A DNA stretch of 64,000 nucleotides from Luteolibacter sp. (GTDB taxonomy: Bacteria > Verrucomicrobiota > Verrucomicrobiia > Verrucomicrobiales > Akkermansiaceae): assembly GCA_030696085.1 (NCBI GenBank), contig JAUYNL010000062.1, positions 62,001-126,000 on the forward strand. Reading direction: 5' to 3'. Of this stretch, positions 43,400-52,886 are shown one piece after another. The notes beneath the pieces were generated by a model, which was given only the letters and a program-made list of their open reading frames with translations, was not told the origin of the DNA and searched no databases. How positions within the stretch are numbered: position 1 is the first letter of the stretch; the number at the start of each line of letters is the position of its first letter. The position numbers were made by a program, and so were the translations under genes.

Positions 43400-45160
43400 A
43401 TGAAGACAACGACAATTCTTACGATGGCGTTCTGTGCTTTTGCCAGTGCGGAGCCGGTTTCCGTGCGCTGGAGTAGCAACCCGGAAGCGGTTGATGGATA
43501 CCGGATCTACAAAGGCGATGCAAACGGCAGGGTGTTCATTAAGGCAACGACAGATACCAAGGCGTTTGTTGACATCGCGGATGGGGATTCACTCTTTGTG
43601 GCCGCGTCTCGCGGTGTGCTGGAGAGTCAGCCGTCCGAAGCCTTGGTTTTCAAGTTACAGGAATCCAACGACTTGCGTCACTGGGACCCTGTCGCGCAGC
43701 CGAGCCCGAGTGGGGCGCAATATTTCACTCGATTCAAGGTTCAAACAGTGGCGCAAACAGTATTACCCACGCCAACAAATGCGGCGATCCTGCCACAGAA
43801 ACCACTCGATCCTGGAGTGAATCCGGCCCCCGGATCCACTCCACCACCGGATCAAATGGAGATTCAGGCACCCGGCATTCGTGACTTGCCGACGCCTTGG
43901 ATCATCGCCCATCGAGGAGGGTGGAATGTCGCGCCGGAACACACGTTGGAGGCATACCGAATGTGTGTCGCAAGCGGCATCAAGTTCATTGAGCCGGATG
44001 TTCAGATCTTGCCGGATGGGACCGCCGTAGTGATGCACGACAGCATGATCGACCGTACCACTACAGGGACGGGAAACGTAACGAACCAGACGGGAGATTC
44101 ATGGCAATCGCTGGTGAACGACGACGGGAAACGACTTCAAGGATGGGCGACAAACCTCAGATGCCCGACATTTGACGATGTGTTAAAGGAGTTTGGCAAC
44201 AGGGTGGTCATTGTCCCGGAAGCCAAGAGCGCGGGAGCCGGAGCCGCCATCGTGCTCAAACTGCAGGAATTCAAGATCAGGCAGGACATGGTGATCATTC
44301 AGTCGCCATCCCTCTCCGAGCTGGCTGCCGGAGTGGCTGCGGGATACCCGTGCATGCGAATGTCGAATACCAACTACGCGGAGACGTCGGCAGCTGGTAT
44401 CGAGTTCACGGGTTTTGGATGGAACGAAACAGCCAAGATCGAGGCGGCAACCGCGGCAGGCCTGAAGGTGATTGTGTGGACTACAAAACGGAACGTGGAC
44501 CTGGATTCCGCCCTGGCTGCTGGAGCCATCGCGGCGTTTTCCGATGATCCGGTTTATCAGGCGGGCTTGCACAGAACCAACCATGACCCATACGGAAGCA
44601 AGGCGATCTATCATGGTGATCTTCGCGAGCCATCGGTTGCCGTGACGCTGGACACCGCGGAGTCCGCCATCATGGTCCCTACAAAAACGCTCCCACATCA
44701 GGATACGATCTTATTGGGTTGGGCCTCTCCTGTGGTGAATCCCGAGAACTTCGTCTTGGACTTCAGCATGAAGTTTGCCGCCGTGTCGTCCGATTCAGGG
44801 TATGGCTTGATCGCGACCCAGACCACGGACAGAGCGATAACCAATGACAATCCCGAAGCCGGAAAAATTTCCATGAATATGATCCTGCGTCGTGACGGAC
44901 GAATCGGGCTTTATGTATTCGATGGCGCGGCTGGTGGGCCTGGCGCTGTGAGTTCCGAGTCACCCGTGCCCGCTGAGTTGATTCCGTTGGATACTTGGGT
45001 GCCCTGCCGCTTGGCGGTGACACCGACGCAAATCACCCTTCAGCGTCTGGATACGGCCGTATCAGCAACCATCGCGAACAGACAAATCCGTGGCGCTTAT
45101 CTGTTTGCGGGAGCCAAGAACGCGGATGTGAAATTCAAGTCCATGACTCTGACCGAGTGA
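43400..45160 (+). CDS. Secreted glycerophosphodiester phosphodiesterase-family protein, multidomain
   Basis: The 586-residue protein has a short signal peptide (about 17 residues, ending FASA) and a fibronectin III-like module (about 18-95, VRWSSNPEAVDGYRIYKG). After a Pro-rich linker comes a GDPD domain (about 168-400): WIIAHRGGW, PEHTLEAYR, IEPDVQILPDGT and VMHDSMIDRTT give the catalytic His/Glu/Asp set. The last 180 residues look like a concanavalin-type beta sandwich. It may release glycerol phosphate or act on another phosphodiester outside the cytoplasm. The upstream Met at 43328 lies within the hairpin repeat and is rejected. Confidence 0.8.
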   Translation: MKTTTILTMAFCAFASAEPVSVRWSSNPEAVDGYRIYKGDANGRVFIKATTDTKAFVDIADGDSLFVAASRGVLESQPSEALVFKLQESNDLRHWDPVAQPSPSGAQYFTRFKVQTVAQTVLPTPTNAAILPQKPLDPGVNPAPGSTPPPDQMEIQAPGIRDLPTPWIIAHRGGWNVAPEHTLEAYRMCVASGIKFIEPDVQILPDGTAVVMHDSMIDRTTTGTGNVTNQTGDSWQSLVNDDGKRLQGWATNLRCPTFDDVLKEFGNRVVIVPEAKSAGAGAAIVLKLQEFKIRQDMVIIQSPSLSELAAGVAAGYPCMRMSNTNYAETSAAGIEFTGFGWNETAKIEAATAAGLKVIVWTTKRNVDLDSALAAGAIAAFSDDPVYQAGLHRTNHDPYGSKAIYHGDLREPSVAVTLDTAESAIMVPTKTLPHQDTILLGWASPVVNPENFVLDFSMKFAAVSSDSGYGLIATQTTDRAITNDNPEAGKISMNMILRRDGRIGLYVFDGAAGGPGAVSSESPVPAELIPLDTWVPCRLAVTPTQITLQRLDTAVSATIANRQIRGAYLFAGAKNADVKFKSMTLTE

Positions 45161-45354
45161 TTCCCGCGCCGCTCCGGACAGTGCCCGTATTTGCCTGTCG
45201 GACGCTTGCCCGGTTTCCTGCTATAGTTCAGCGAATAGAATGTTGAAAATCTGAAAGCCTGGGCATGATTACCCTCTCATGGGCAACTCGCGCCGCTGGC
45301 GGAACGTGGGCCAGGAATCACTTTCGCGGTTCCTTGCCATCACTTGTTTCACCG

Positions 45355-45372
45355 CCTGCCGCAGCGGGCAGG
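45355..45372 (-). terminator. Possible hairpin terminator after the aldolase gene
   Basis: CCTGCC and GGCAGG flank a 6-nt loop just 3 bases after the stop of the minus-strand aldolase, at the end of the catabolic operon. There is no T tract, so the call is weak. Confidence 0.35.
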
Positions 45373-45375
45373 GTC

Positions 45376-46389
45376 TCAGTGGTTGAGCCGCTCCAACACG
45401 GCGCGCACAATGGAGTCCACGTCCGCCTGCTGTGGCAGATTGGAACCCCGCCGCAGTTCACACTCGCGGGCCGCGTCGGCGTATCCGCACTCGCCTAGCA
45501 GGCAGGCGAGTTTGCCCTTGGCGGCCTCGAGGTGGACGAGTTCCGCCGGACTCAGCGGGAAACGCGGTGGTCCGGGATCGAAGCCGCGCAAGCCCACCGC
45601 CGCGCGGAAGCCCTCCGGGAAATTGCCCGCCGCAAACATCTCGGAAATGAGTCCCTGGATGCTGAGTTGCACGCGCCGGCACTCGTCATGTTTGCCAGCG
45701 AGAAAATCCCGATAGAGCTTGGAAATGACTTCCGGGATCACCCCGGAGGTGGCGATCGTGCCACCGTCGGCTCCCATCATCAGCGTTGGATAGAGAATCT
45801 CCTCGGTGCCGGTGAAACACACGAAGTCCGACCGCTGCGGCTTGATCTGCGCGAGCATGGTGCAAAACCGCGGAAAATCACGGCTGGAATCCTTGATGCC
45901 TACGATGCGCGGGCAATCCAGTGCCAAACGCTTCACCACCGGTAGGCTGATCTCGTTGGAAAACTGGGGAATGTTGTAGAGCAGGATGTCGATCGGCGAC
46001 TTCGCCGCAATGTCGCGAAAGTAACTCTCGATGCTTTCCTGGCTGACTTTGAAATAGTATGGCCCGGTCAGACTCACCGCCCGGCAACCGAGATCCGCGT
46101 AATATTTGCAAGCCTTCAACACTTGGTCGGAGTTCGACTCGGAGGCACCCGCGAGAATCGGCACGCGGCCGTTGGTTTCCTCCGCCATGATTTTCACCAC
46201 GCGCAGGCGGTCCTCGAAGCTCAGGCGGATGAACTCACCGGTGCTGCCGTTCGGATAGAGTCCGTTGATGCCCTTCTCGATGAGCCACGATGTCATGCGC
46301 CGCAATTCGCCTTCATGGAGCGAATGGTCGGCGTGAAACGGGACGATGTTCGGCGTGTAGATGCCGGAGATTTTCGGTTGCGCACTCAT
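45376..46389 (-). CDS. DapA-family aldolase/lyase, probable 2-keto-3-deoxy sugar acid aldolase
   Basis: The 337-residue class I aldolase of the dihydrodipicolinate synthase/N-acetylneuraminate lyase family has the GxxGE motif NGSTGEF, the catalytic Tyr in LLYNIPQFS and the Schiff-base Lys in IVGIKDSSRD. The neighbours make sugar acids and dehydrate them, so cleavage of a 2-keto-3-deoxy acid is the likely role. A lyase for an N-acylated acid sugar cannot be excluded. Its start overlaps the stop of the enolase-family gene by 4 bases (ATGA). It is the last gene of the operon; the region to the phosphodiesterase stop holds only a weak hairpin. Confidence 0.85.
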   Translation of the reverse strand: MSAQPKISGIYTPNIVPFHADHSLHEGELRRMTSWLIEKGINGLYPNGSTGEFIRLSFEDRLRVVKIMAEETNGRVPILAGASESNSDQVLKACKYYADLGCRAVSLTGPYYFKVSQESIESYFRDIAAKSPIDILLYNIPQFSNEISLPVVKRLALDCPRIVGIKDSSRDFPRFCTMLAQIKPQRSDFVCFTGTEEILYPTLMMGADGGTIATSGVIPEVISKLYRDFLAGKHDECRRVQLSIQGLISEMFAAGNFPEGFRAAVGLRGFDPGPPRFPLSPAELVHLEAAKGKLACLLGECGYADAARECELRRGSNLPQQADVDSIVRAVLERLNH

Positions 46390-47570
46390 GGGATCGGTTT
46401 GAAATTCGGATAGATCGTTTTTCCGGCGACTCTGATTTCCACGTCCACCCGGTATTTCTCCAGCGCGGCGAGGTCCGGCTCGATGCCCAGGCCCGGCTGC
46501 TCCGGAAGGCGGATGAATCCGTCCGCATCGGGTAGAAGTTTGCTGGTGGTGAACGAGTCCGCCAACAACGAAGGCTCGCACGGATATTCACACAACGAAT
46601 CCTCTGCCGAACCGGCGTAGGGTTGCAGGGACGCGCAGAGCGCGAGGTGAGTGGTGAAGGTGTGATTCACAAAACGCGTGCCGTGAACCCGCGCGTGGTC
46701 GGCCACTTGTTTGGCGCTGGTGATGCCGCCGATGCGACCGGTGTCAATCTGGACGAAACCCAACCCGGCGTGTTGAATCATGCTGATCGCTTGATGGGCA
46801 TGATGACAACCCTCACCACCGGCCATTTTCACCGCGCCACTCATGGCCGCGAGGCGGGCATAGGCGTCCAGTGCGCCGGAAACAAACGGTTCTTCCAGCC
46901 ATAGCGCCCGGGCGGATTGCAACGCAGGAAGCCGCAGCGCCGCCGCCTCCACGTCATCTCCGAAAACCGTTCCGGCATCGACTAGCAGGTTAGCGTCCGC
47001 GCCGAGACCCTCGCGGGCGGCGTGAACCAGATCCGCATCCCGCGCGACGGTGCCGCGTCCGTACGGACCCCAGCCGAATTTGGCGGCCTTGAACCCGGCA
47101 TCAGCCACGCGCCGCGCCTTCGCAAAGGTGGCGGCCGCGTCGTCGCCGAAAAGTTGTGAGGCATAGGCGGTTTTCGGATAGGCCCGCTCAGAACCGAGCA
47201 ACCGAAAAACCGGCGCGTCCAACGCTTTTCCCAACAGATCCCAAAGCGCAATATCGATGCCCGAGAGTGCGTGATCGGCCTGGAGCAAATCAAGGCTGTT
47301 GGCGCGGACGAGATCATGAATCCGCCGGATGTCGGCCACGGTTTCGAGTTTCTGCCCGAGAACGGAAGCACTCACTGGCTTGCACGCGCTATGAGACATC
47401 GGGCAACACCACGCGGCGATGGTGACCAGCGGCGAGGCCTCGCATTCGCCCCATCCCACCAGCCCGTTGTCCGTGCGAACGCTGACTAACAACGCGTCCT
47501 GGCTGCCATCGCCGATGTCATGGATGACCGGCATGGAGAGATAGTGGAAATCGACGGATTCAATCTTCAT
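46386..47570 (-). CDS. Enolase-superfamily (mandelate racemase-like) sugar acid dehydratase 1
   Basis: The 394-residue enzyme has the N-terminal capping domain (WGECEASP) and a barrel with the three metal ligands in LLVDAG, LWLEEPF and AGGEGCHH. Possible acid/base residues are the Lys in AAKFGWGPYG and the His in VNHTFTTH. Such enzymes abstract a proton alpha to a carboxylate, usually dehydrating an aldonate. Its operon contains a second family member, so the two may act on different epimers or successive steps. It overlaps both neighbours (4 and 11 bases), indicating coupled translation. Confidence 0.85.
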   Translation of the reverse strand: MKIESVDFHYLSMPVIHDIGDGSQDALLVSVRTDNGLVGWGECEASPLVTIAAWCCPMSHSACKPVSASVLGQKLETVADIRRIHDLVRANSLDLLQADHALSGIDIALWDLLGKALDAPVFRLLGSERAYPKTAYASQLFGDDAAATFAKARRVADAGFKAAKFGWGPYGRGTVARDADLVHAAREGLGADANLLVDAGTVFGDDVEAAALRLPALQSARALWLEEPFVSGALDAYARLAAMSGAVKMAGGEGCHHAHQAISMIQHAGLGFVQIDTGRIGGITSAKQVADHARVHGTRFVNHTFTTHLALCASLQPYAGSAEDSLCEYPCEPSLLADSFTTSKLLPDADGFIRLPEQPGLGIEPDLAALEKYRVDVEIRVAGKTIYPNFKPIP

Positions 47571-48462
47571 GCGTGAATTGTGCCTGGTATTCGGGGCGAC
47601 CCTGGATTTCCAGCCGGGCGCGGTAGAGCGAGCCACCCATCGGACCGGCGGGATCGAAGGACGCAGGGGCATATTCGCTCGGCCATGCCTCGTTGGCACT
47701 GGTGATATGGAGATCGGTCCAATCAGGTCCGCCGAATCCCATGCTGCTGACTTGTTGCACCGGCAAACTCAGGCGGCGCTCGATTTTCCCGTCCGGATCA
47801 TGGCGCGTGACTTCGCCGCCATACCAACGCGCACTCCAAACAAAGCCCCCGGCGTCCACCGTCAGCCCGTCCGGCAGTCCTTCGTCGCACGGAATGTCCA
47901 CGAATACACGGCGGTTCCGCAATCCGCCGGTGAAGCCGTCCACGTCATAGATATATATTTTCCGGGCGGTGGAGTCGGCGAAATAAAGCGCCCGCCCGTC
48001 GGGGCTGAATGCCAGGCCGTTGGCCAGCTCGAATCCATCGTCCATGATGTCGGCGGTGCCGTCCGGGCGGATCAGATAGAGTTTTCCAAGACGCTCCCGC
48101 CCGTTTGCTCCCCAGTAACAGGTGCCGCCATAGAGACTCCCGAGCGGGCCGGCGATGATGTCGTTGAAATTCAATTCCTCTCCATCATAAGAGGCAAGCA
48201 CGGTCGATGTTTCCCCGGAGGCGTGCCGCAGGAGGATGCCTTTGTATCCGCCGATCACCAGGCGGCCATCGTGATTCAAGGCGAGGCCGGATAGTGGCAA
48301 CTCGCGGGCAAGCACGGTGGTTTTTCCATCCGCCGGCCGATGTTCGAAAAGTGTTCCGACCGCATTGTCCACCCACAACAGGCGTTGCCGGGCGGCATCC
48401 CACAGCGGGGACTCGCCGCACAGGTTGCGGTCATTGGCGATTTCTTTCACTCGGAACTTCAT
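47560..48462 (-). CDS. SMP-30/gluconolactonase-family lactonase
   Basis: The 300-residue six-bladed propeller hydrolyses sugar lactones to aldonates. The metal ligands are apparent: Glu in LCGESPLWD, Asn in ELANGLAFSPDG and Asp in GLPDGLTVDAGG. It links the dehydrogenase (which makes lactone) to the dehydratases (which use aldonate) of the operon. Met at 48462 (MKFRVKEIAND) is preferred to the upstream Met at 48561. Confidence 0.88.
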   Translation of the reverse strand: MKFRVKEIANDRNLCGESPLWDAARQRLLWVDNAVGTLFEHRPADGKTTVLARELPLSGLALNHDGRLVIGGYKGILLRHASGETSTVLASYDGEELNFNDIIAGPLGSLYGGTCYWGANGRERLGKLYLIRPDGTADIMDDGFELANGLAFSPDGRALYFADSTARKIYIYDVDGFTGGLRNRRVFVDIPCDEGLPDGLTVDAGGFVWSARWYGGEVTRHDPDGKIERRLSLPVQQVSSMGFGGPDWTDLHITSANEAWPSEYAPASFDPAGPMGGSLYRARLEIQGRPEYQAQFTHED

Positions 48463-48485
48463 TTTTCGGGATGTGAAATTTCCAA

Positions 48486-50084
48486 TCACCAGAAGCGCCA
48501 ATACAGATAGACCCAGCCGACGATATATATGGACCACCACAGCAGCACGCTTTGATACCATGGCCGCCGCACGCCATCGTCATATTCCTTGAGTGCCGAG
48601 AGCGTCCAATGGAATGGCTTCCATTGTTCTTCCGGAGGTGGCGGCGTGTAGAGGGAAACGATTACCATACCGAGCATCGTGATTGCCTGGGCGATGGCTC
48701 CAAGATAGAGCCAATGCAACGTGACACCCAGCGCTGGCGCACCGATTGCCAACACCAGCGTGATCACCGAGCCGCCGATCAGGCCGAAGAGCGCACCCTG
48801 GCGATTGGCACGTTTCCACAACAGCCCGAGCAGCATCACTGAGATGAACGGCGTGGCGAGATAGGTCACACCGTTTTGAAAGTATTTGAACACGCCACCC
48901 AGATGCGCCACCGACGGTGCCACCAGCGCGGCGATCGACAAGGAGGCCAATGATGCGATTCTCCCCATCCTCACCAACCGGGCGTCGTCCGCAGCGGGAT
49001 TGATTTTCTGTTTATAGACATCAAGGCTGAAAATCGTCGCCGTCGAGTTGGCTAATGCGCTGATGGTGGACATGACCGCCGCGAGGAAACCGGCGAGGAT
49101 GATGCCGCGCAGGCCCCAGTCTGGTGCGAGGTGGCGCAGCGCGAAGGGGAACGCCTCGTCCGGGTTTTGCAATGCGGGTGCGGCGTGCATCACATTGATC
49201 CAGTGGAAAACAATCAGCCCGATAAAACAGGTCACCAGCGGTCGGAGCAGGTTGATCACTCCCGCCCATAACACGCCGATCTGGCCGTCCCATGTCGAGC
49301 GTGCGCCGAGGATGCGCTGCGCCATCACCTGATTCCCGGCGGAATAAAAAATAAATACTCCGAAGGTGGCGAGGAGGATGCCCAGAAATGGTGCCGCCGG
49401 ATCGGAGGGAGGACGATAGAGGTGGAACCGTTCCGGGTTCGCCGCCTCCATCGCGGCCCAGCCACCCGGCACCTTATCCAATGCCACGAAAAACAGAATG
49501 ACTCCGCCGCCCACCAGCATCACGCATTGCAATGCATCCGACCAAATGACCGACGCGAGACCGCCCTTGGTCGTGTAGAGCGCAACCAACAGGACGGTTC
49601 CCCACAGGACGACGTGGAAATTCCAGCGCGTCAAGTCGGACAGCGCGAGGCTGCCGCTGTAGAGGACGGGAACGAGAAACACAAAGACATAAGCCACCAG
49701 CATCACCCAACTATAGATGTCTCCGCACAGGGAGCCGAAGCGTTTCGTGAGGAACTCCGGCACGGTGGTGACGCGGTTGCGCAGCCACATCGGGACAAAC
49801 ACCACGGTGAGCAATCCATACACAGGCACCAGCCACCATTCCCAGTTGGCGATGCCCATGCCGTATTTGTAGGTCGCGCCGACGGTGCCGACGATTTGCT
49901 CGCTCGATACGCTGGTGGAAACGAAGGCCGCGCCGATGATGTACCATGGCAGCTTGCCCGAGGCGAGGAAGTAGCCGCGTGCCGTTTTCTCCTGATTTCT
50001 TCCGGCCCACAGCCCTACTCCCACCACGGCGAGCAGCGAACCGATGATGATGGCGATGTCCAGATGGCTCAGTGCGAAGTTCAT
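48486..50084 (-). CDS. Sodium/solute symporter (SSS family)
   Basis: The 532-residue membrane protein has about 14 hydrophobic helices. GYFLASGKLPWYIIGAAFVS with SVSSEQIVG, and the region ISALANSTATIFSLDVYK, are typical of SSS sugar/solute:Na+ symporters such as SGLT-type carriers. In this operon it presumably imports the sugar or sugar acid. Its start overlaps the deacetylase stop by 4 bases. Confidence 0.92.
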   Translation of the reverse strand: MNFALSHLDIAIIIGSLLAVVGVGLWAGRNQEKTARGYFLASGKLPWYIIGAAFVSTSVSSEQIVGTVGATYKYGMGIANWEWWLVPVYGLLTVVFVPMWLRNRVTTVPEFLTKRFGSLCGDIYSWVMLVAYVFVFLVPVLYSGSLALSDLTRWNFHVVLWGTVLLVALYTTKGGLASVIWSDALQCVMLVGGGVILFFVALDKVPGGWAAMEAANPERFHLYRPPSDPAAPFLGILLATFGVFIFYSAGNQVMAQRILGARSTWDGQIGVLWAGVINLLRPLVTCFIGLIVFHWINVMHAAPALQNPDEAFPFALRHLAPDWGLRGIILAGFLAAVMSTISALANSTATIFSLDVYKQKINPAADDARLVRMGRIASLASLSIAALVAPSVAHLGGVFKYFQNGVTYLATPFISVMLLGLLWKRANRQGALFGLIGGSVITLVLAIGAPALGVTLHWLYLGAIAQAITMLGMVIVSLYTPPPPEEQWKPFHWTLSALKEYDDGVRRPWYQSVLLWWSIYIVGWVYLYWRFW

Positions 50085-50878
50085 GGAAAAACGGGATTTA
50101 CGGTGGAGGCAGGGTGGAATTCGAGGCAGGCATCGCCGAGCAATTGTTTCAAAATATTATCCTGGGGATGGCCCTCGCCGAGATGTTGGATGTAGCCTTC
50201 CGCATAGCCAAATCCCGCCGCGCGGCCTTCCGCCTCCGTCGCGCGTTGCATCATTTCCAAATAGTCGTCACACTCCAACACGCAGCGCAGCCATTCGCGT
50301 TGCGAAGCATGGCAAGCGAGCATCCGCGTCTTGGTTTCCATCACGGGAGAAACATCCACCGCGCAGGTCAGCGGCAGCGGTCGGCCGAAAATGTCTCTCC
50401 GCCCGATGGCGTTCGCATAATATAAGTGCGGGATTTTCGAAGTCGGCGGAACGGCCGCGCCGCAATCATAGTTCGGCACGATGCCGATGAACGCGGCATT
50501 GCGCACCAGGCGCGAGGTTTCCTCGTGATCGATCAAGTAATCCATCGGCGAATGGGTGAGAACAATGTCGGGATTGACCTCGCGCATGACGCGCACGGCG
50601 CGGCGGCGATAGGCATCGTTGTATTCCACTTCGAGATCTTCTCCGCCGGCGAAGTGAAACTGTGCGCCGATGATGTCTGCGGCGGCCTGCCCTTCTTTCA
50701 GGCGTTGCTCGCGGATCACAAAGCGCGGCAACACGGGTGAGCCGACATCGCCTCCCGCCATCACGGCGATATGGATGTCACAGTCGAGACGGGCCAGCAA
50801 CGCGAGCGTGCCGCCACAGAGGATTTCCACGTCGTCGGGGTGACAGCCGAAGGCCAGGATCTTGGGATTGGGTTTCAT
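50081..50878 (-). CDS. PIG-L family deacetylase
   Basis: The 265-residue zinc hydrolase carries the PIG-L motif CHPDDVEILCGGTL and the HSPMDYLIDHEETS region that supplies metal ligands and base. Family members remove acetyl groups from GlcNAc-type sugars, but many act on other amides. Its place among sugar acid genes suggests the substrate is N-acylated or otherwise esterified before catabolism, which is inference. Met at 50878 begins MKPNPKILAFGCHPDD, the normal start. Confidence 0.88.
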   Translation of the reverse strand: MKPNPKILAFGCHPDDVEILCGGTLALLARLDCDIHIAVMAGGDVGSPVLPRFVIREQRLKEGQAAADIIGAQFHFAGGEDLEVEYNDAYRRRAVRVMREVNPDIVLTHSPMDYLIDHEETSRLVRNAAFIGIVPNYDCGAAVPPTSKIPHLYYANAIGRRDIFGRPLPLTCAVDVSPVMETKTRMLACHASQREWLRCVLECDDYLEMMQRATEAEGRAAGFGYAEGYIQHLGEGHPQDNILKQLLGDACLEFHPASTVNPVFP

Positions 50879-50888
50879 GGAGTGGCTT

Positions 50889-52040
50889 TTACAAGATCGA
50901 GTCGGTGAGCCGAATGCCTTTGGAAAGCCGGGCGATGCCGTCCACGCTCCATTGGAAGCCGTAGCCCGGGCCGTCCGGCACGCGCAGGTAGCCGTCTTCA
51001 TCGAGGTTGATCGGATCGGCGAAGACATCGTCCATGTAGGGCTCTGGTGTTAGAAACTCGACCCATTTGGCGTTTCCCGCGGCGGCCACCAGGTGGAGAT
51101 CCGCCGCCAGTCCCACGCCGGTGTTCCAGCCGTGAGGCACGACCATGATCGAGTGATCGTCTGCATATTGGCCGATGCGGTGTTGTTCGGAGAGGCCGCC
51201 GACTTTGGTGACATCGGGCTGGATGTAGTCCACGGCGCGGCGTTCGATCCACGGGATGAAGCTTTGGCGGCGGGTGAGGCATTCGCAGCCGGAAATCCTG
51301 ACCGGTGAATGGCGGGTGAGTTCGATATAGCCTTCGAGATCATCCGGGCGGAGAGGTTCTTCAAACCAGACCACGTCATAGTCGGCGAGCATCCGGGATT
51401 TGTTCAAGGCCCACTTGTAGTTATGGGGCCAGTAGGCGTCTGAGCCGCCGGCATCGACCATCAATTCGCAATCCGGGCCGATGGCCTCGCGTGCGGCACG
51501 GACGATTTCCTGGTCGATCCGGTCGTGATGTCTGCCGAATGGGCCCCAGCCGATTTTGAAGGACCGGAAGCCGCGGGCGTGGGCGGCCTGCAGTTTGTCG
51601 GTGAGTTTGGCGGGTTCCTCCATCAGCATGGAGGCGTAGGGTTTGATGCGGTCGCGGTAGCGTCCGCCGAGCAAGCGCCAGATGGGCTGTCCGGTGACTT
51701 TGCCGAGGATGTCCCAGAGCGCCATGTCGATGCCGCTGATGGCATGGGTGACGGCACCGCCGCGGCCTTGCCAGAAGGTGTTTTGGTGGAGGACTTCGCA
51801 AGTGGCGGCGGGATCGATGGCGGAAAGTCCGGTGTAGAGCGGTTCTAGCAGATGGAGTGCGGCCTCGACAAGCGGGGCGGAGGTATAGACGCTGCCGAGG
51901 CTGGCGATGCCGTTGTCGGTAACAACTTCGACGAGGGTGCGGGTTTGCTCGACGTCTGAAAAACGACTGGGCCAATCGACATAAGCTTTTCCATAAAGCG
52001 GGATGGCGCGGATTTTAGCGATGCGGACGGGTTCTGACAT
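50889..52040 (-). CDS. Enolase-superfamily (mandelate racemase-like) sugar acid dehydratase 2
   Basis: The 383-residue protein has metal ligands in LMVDAGGSD, VWFEEPLRP and SGCECLTR, a Lys in FKIGWGPFGR and a His in VPHGWNTG. It is clearly related to dehydratase 1 of the same operon but diverged, with different residues after each metal ligand. The pair may reflect duplication followed by specialisation. It follows the dehydrogenase gene by 26 bases and precedes the deacetylase by 10. Confidence 0.86.
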   Translation of the reverse strand: MSEPVRIAKIRAIPLYGKAYVDWPSRFSDVEQTRTLVEVVTDNGIASLGSVYTSAPLVEAALHLLEPLYTGLSAIDPAATCEVLHQNTFWQGRGGAVTHAISGIDMALWDILGKVTGQPIWRLLGGRYRDRIKPYASMLMEEPAKLTDKLQAAHARGFRSFKIGWGPFGRHHDRIDQEIVRAAREAIGPDCELMVDAGGSDAYWPHNYKWALNKSRMLADYDVVWFEEPLRPDDLEGYIELTRHSPVRISGCECLTRRQSFIPWIERRAVDYIQPDVTKVGGLSEQHRIGQYADDHSIMVVPHGWNTGVGLAADLHLVAAAGNAKWVEFLTPEPYMDDVFADPINLDEDGYLRVPDGPGYGFQWSVDGIARLSKGIRLTDSIL

Positions 52041-52066
52041 GGTGGGCTGGGTGGTGTGGTTCGGGT

Positions 52067-52822
52067 TTAAAACTTGGCGCTCAACCCGCCATCGACGGTG
52101 AGAACCGCGCCGGTGCAGTAGGAGTTGGCGGGATGGGCGAAGAACAGGACGGCCTCGGCGATTTCCTCGCTGCGTCCGGGGCGTTGCAGCGGGATGCGGG
52201 GCCGCTCGGGGGCGATGAAGAATTTGTGAAACCACTCGCTTTCAAATTCGTTAGAGCCACTCACGAAGCTCATCGGGGTTTCCACGCAACCGGGGGCCAC
52301 GGTGTTCACGAGGATGCCGTGGGGCGCCCATTCCACGGCGAGTTGGCGGCCGAGTTGATTGAGCGCGGCTTTGGCCATGCCGTAGGGCGTGCTGCCGGCT
52401 TCGGCGAGTTCCGCGAGGATCGAGGAGACGATCACGATGCGCCCGCCGGTTTTCTGGTGGACCATCGCTTCGCCCGCCGCGCGGCAGGTGTGGACGGCTC
52501 CCCACAAATTGATCTCGACCATTTCCCGCCAGCGCTCGATCCCGTCCGCCAGCGGATCGATGGCGAAACTCACCGCGGCATTGGAAACCACCACGTCCAG
52601 CGTGCCGATTTCCGCCACCACGGCACGGACGCGCTCCGCATTGGTGACATCGCAAACCCGCGCCTGGCAGCCGATTTCGCGGGCGACGGCGGCGAGTTCC
52701 GCCTCACGGCGACCGACGATCCACACGGTTGCGCCTTCTTCGACCATCCGTTTTGCGGTGGCTCGCCCGATTCCAGAGCCGCCACCCGTCACCAAACACG
52801 TTTTTCCTTCGAGCGATTTCAT
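52067..52822 (-). CDS. Short-chain dehydrogenase/reductase
   Basis: The 251-residue NAD(P)-dependent enzyme has the cofactor motif TGGGSGIG (about 12-19), VSNAAV, catalytic Ser in IVIVSSI and the YGMAK pair (Tyr and Lys). The C-terminal AVLTVDGGL is classical. As first gene of the operon it probably oxidises the aldose or its lactol to the lactone. It is not possible to read substrate or cofactor preference with confidence. Confidence 0.9.
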   Translation of the reverse strand: MKSLEGKTCLVTGGGSGIGRATAKRMVEEGATVWIVGRREAELAAVAREIGCQARVCDVTNAERVRAVVAEIGTLDVVVSNAAVSFAIDPLADGIERWREMVEINLWGAVHTCRAAGEAMVHQKTGGRIVIVSSILAELAEAGSTPYGMAKAALNQLGRQLAVEWAPHGILVNTVAPGCVETPMSFVSGSNEFESEWFHKFFIAPERPRIPLQRPGRSEEIAEAVLFFAHPANSYCTGAVLTVDGGLSAKF

Positions 52823-52886
52823 TGTTGGCTGGTTTCGGAACATCGATATCAGAATCGTCGCCCGGATTGCTAGGAATAGTTTGCCG

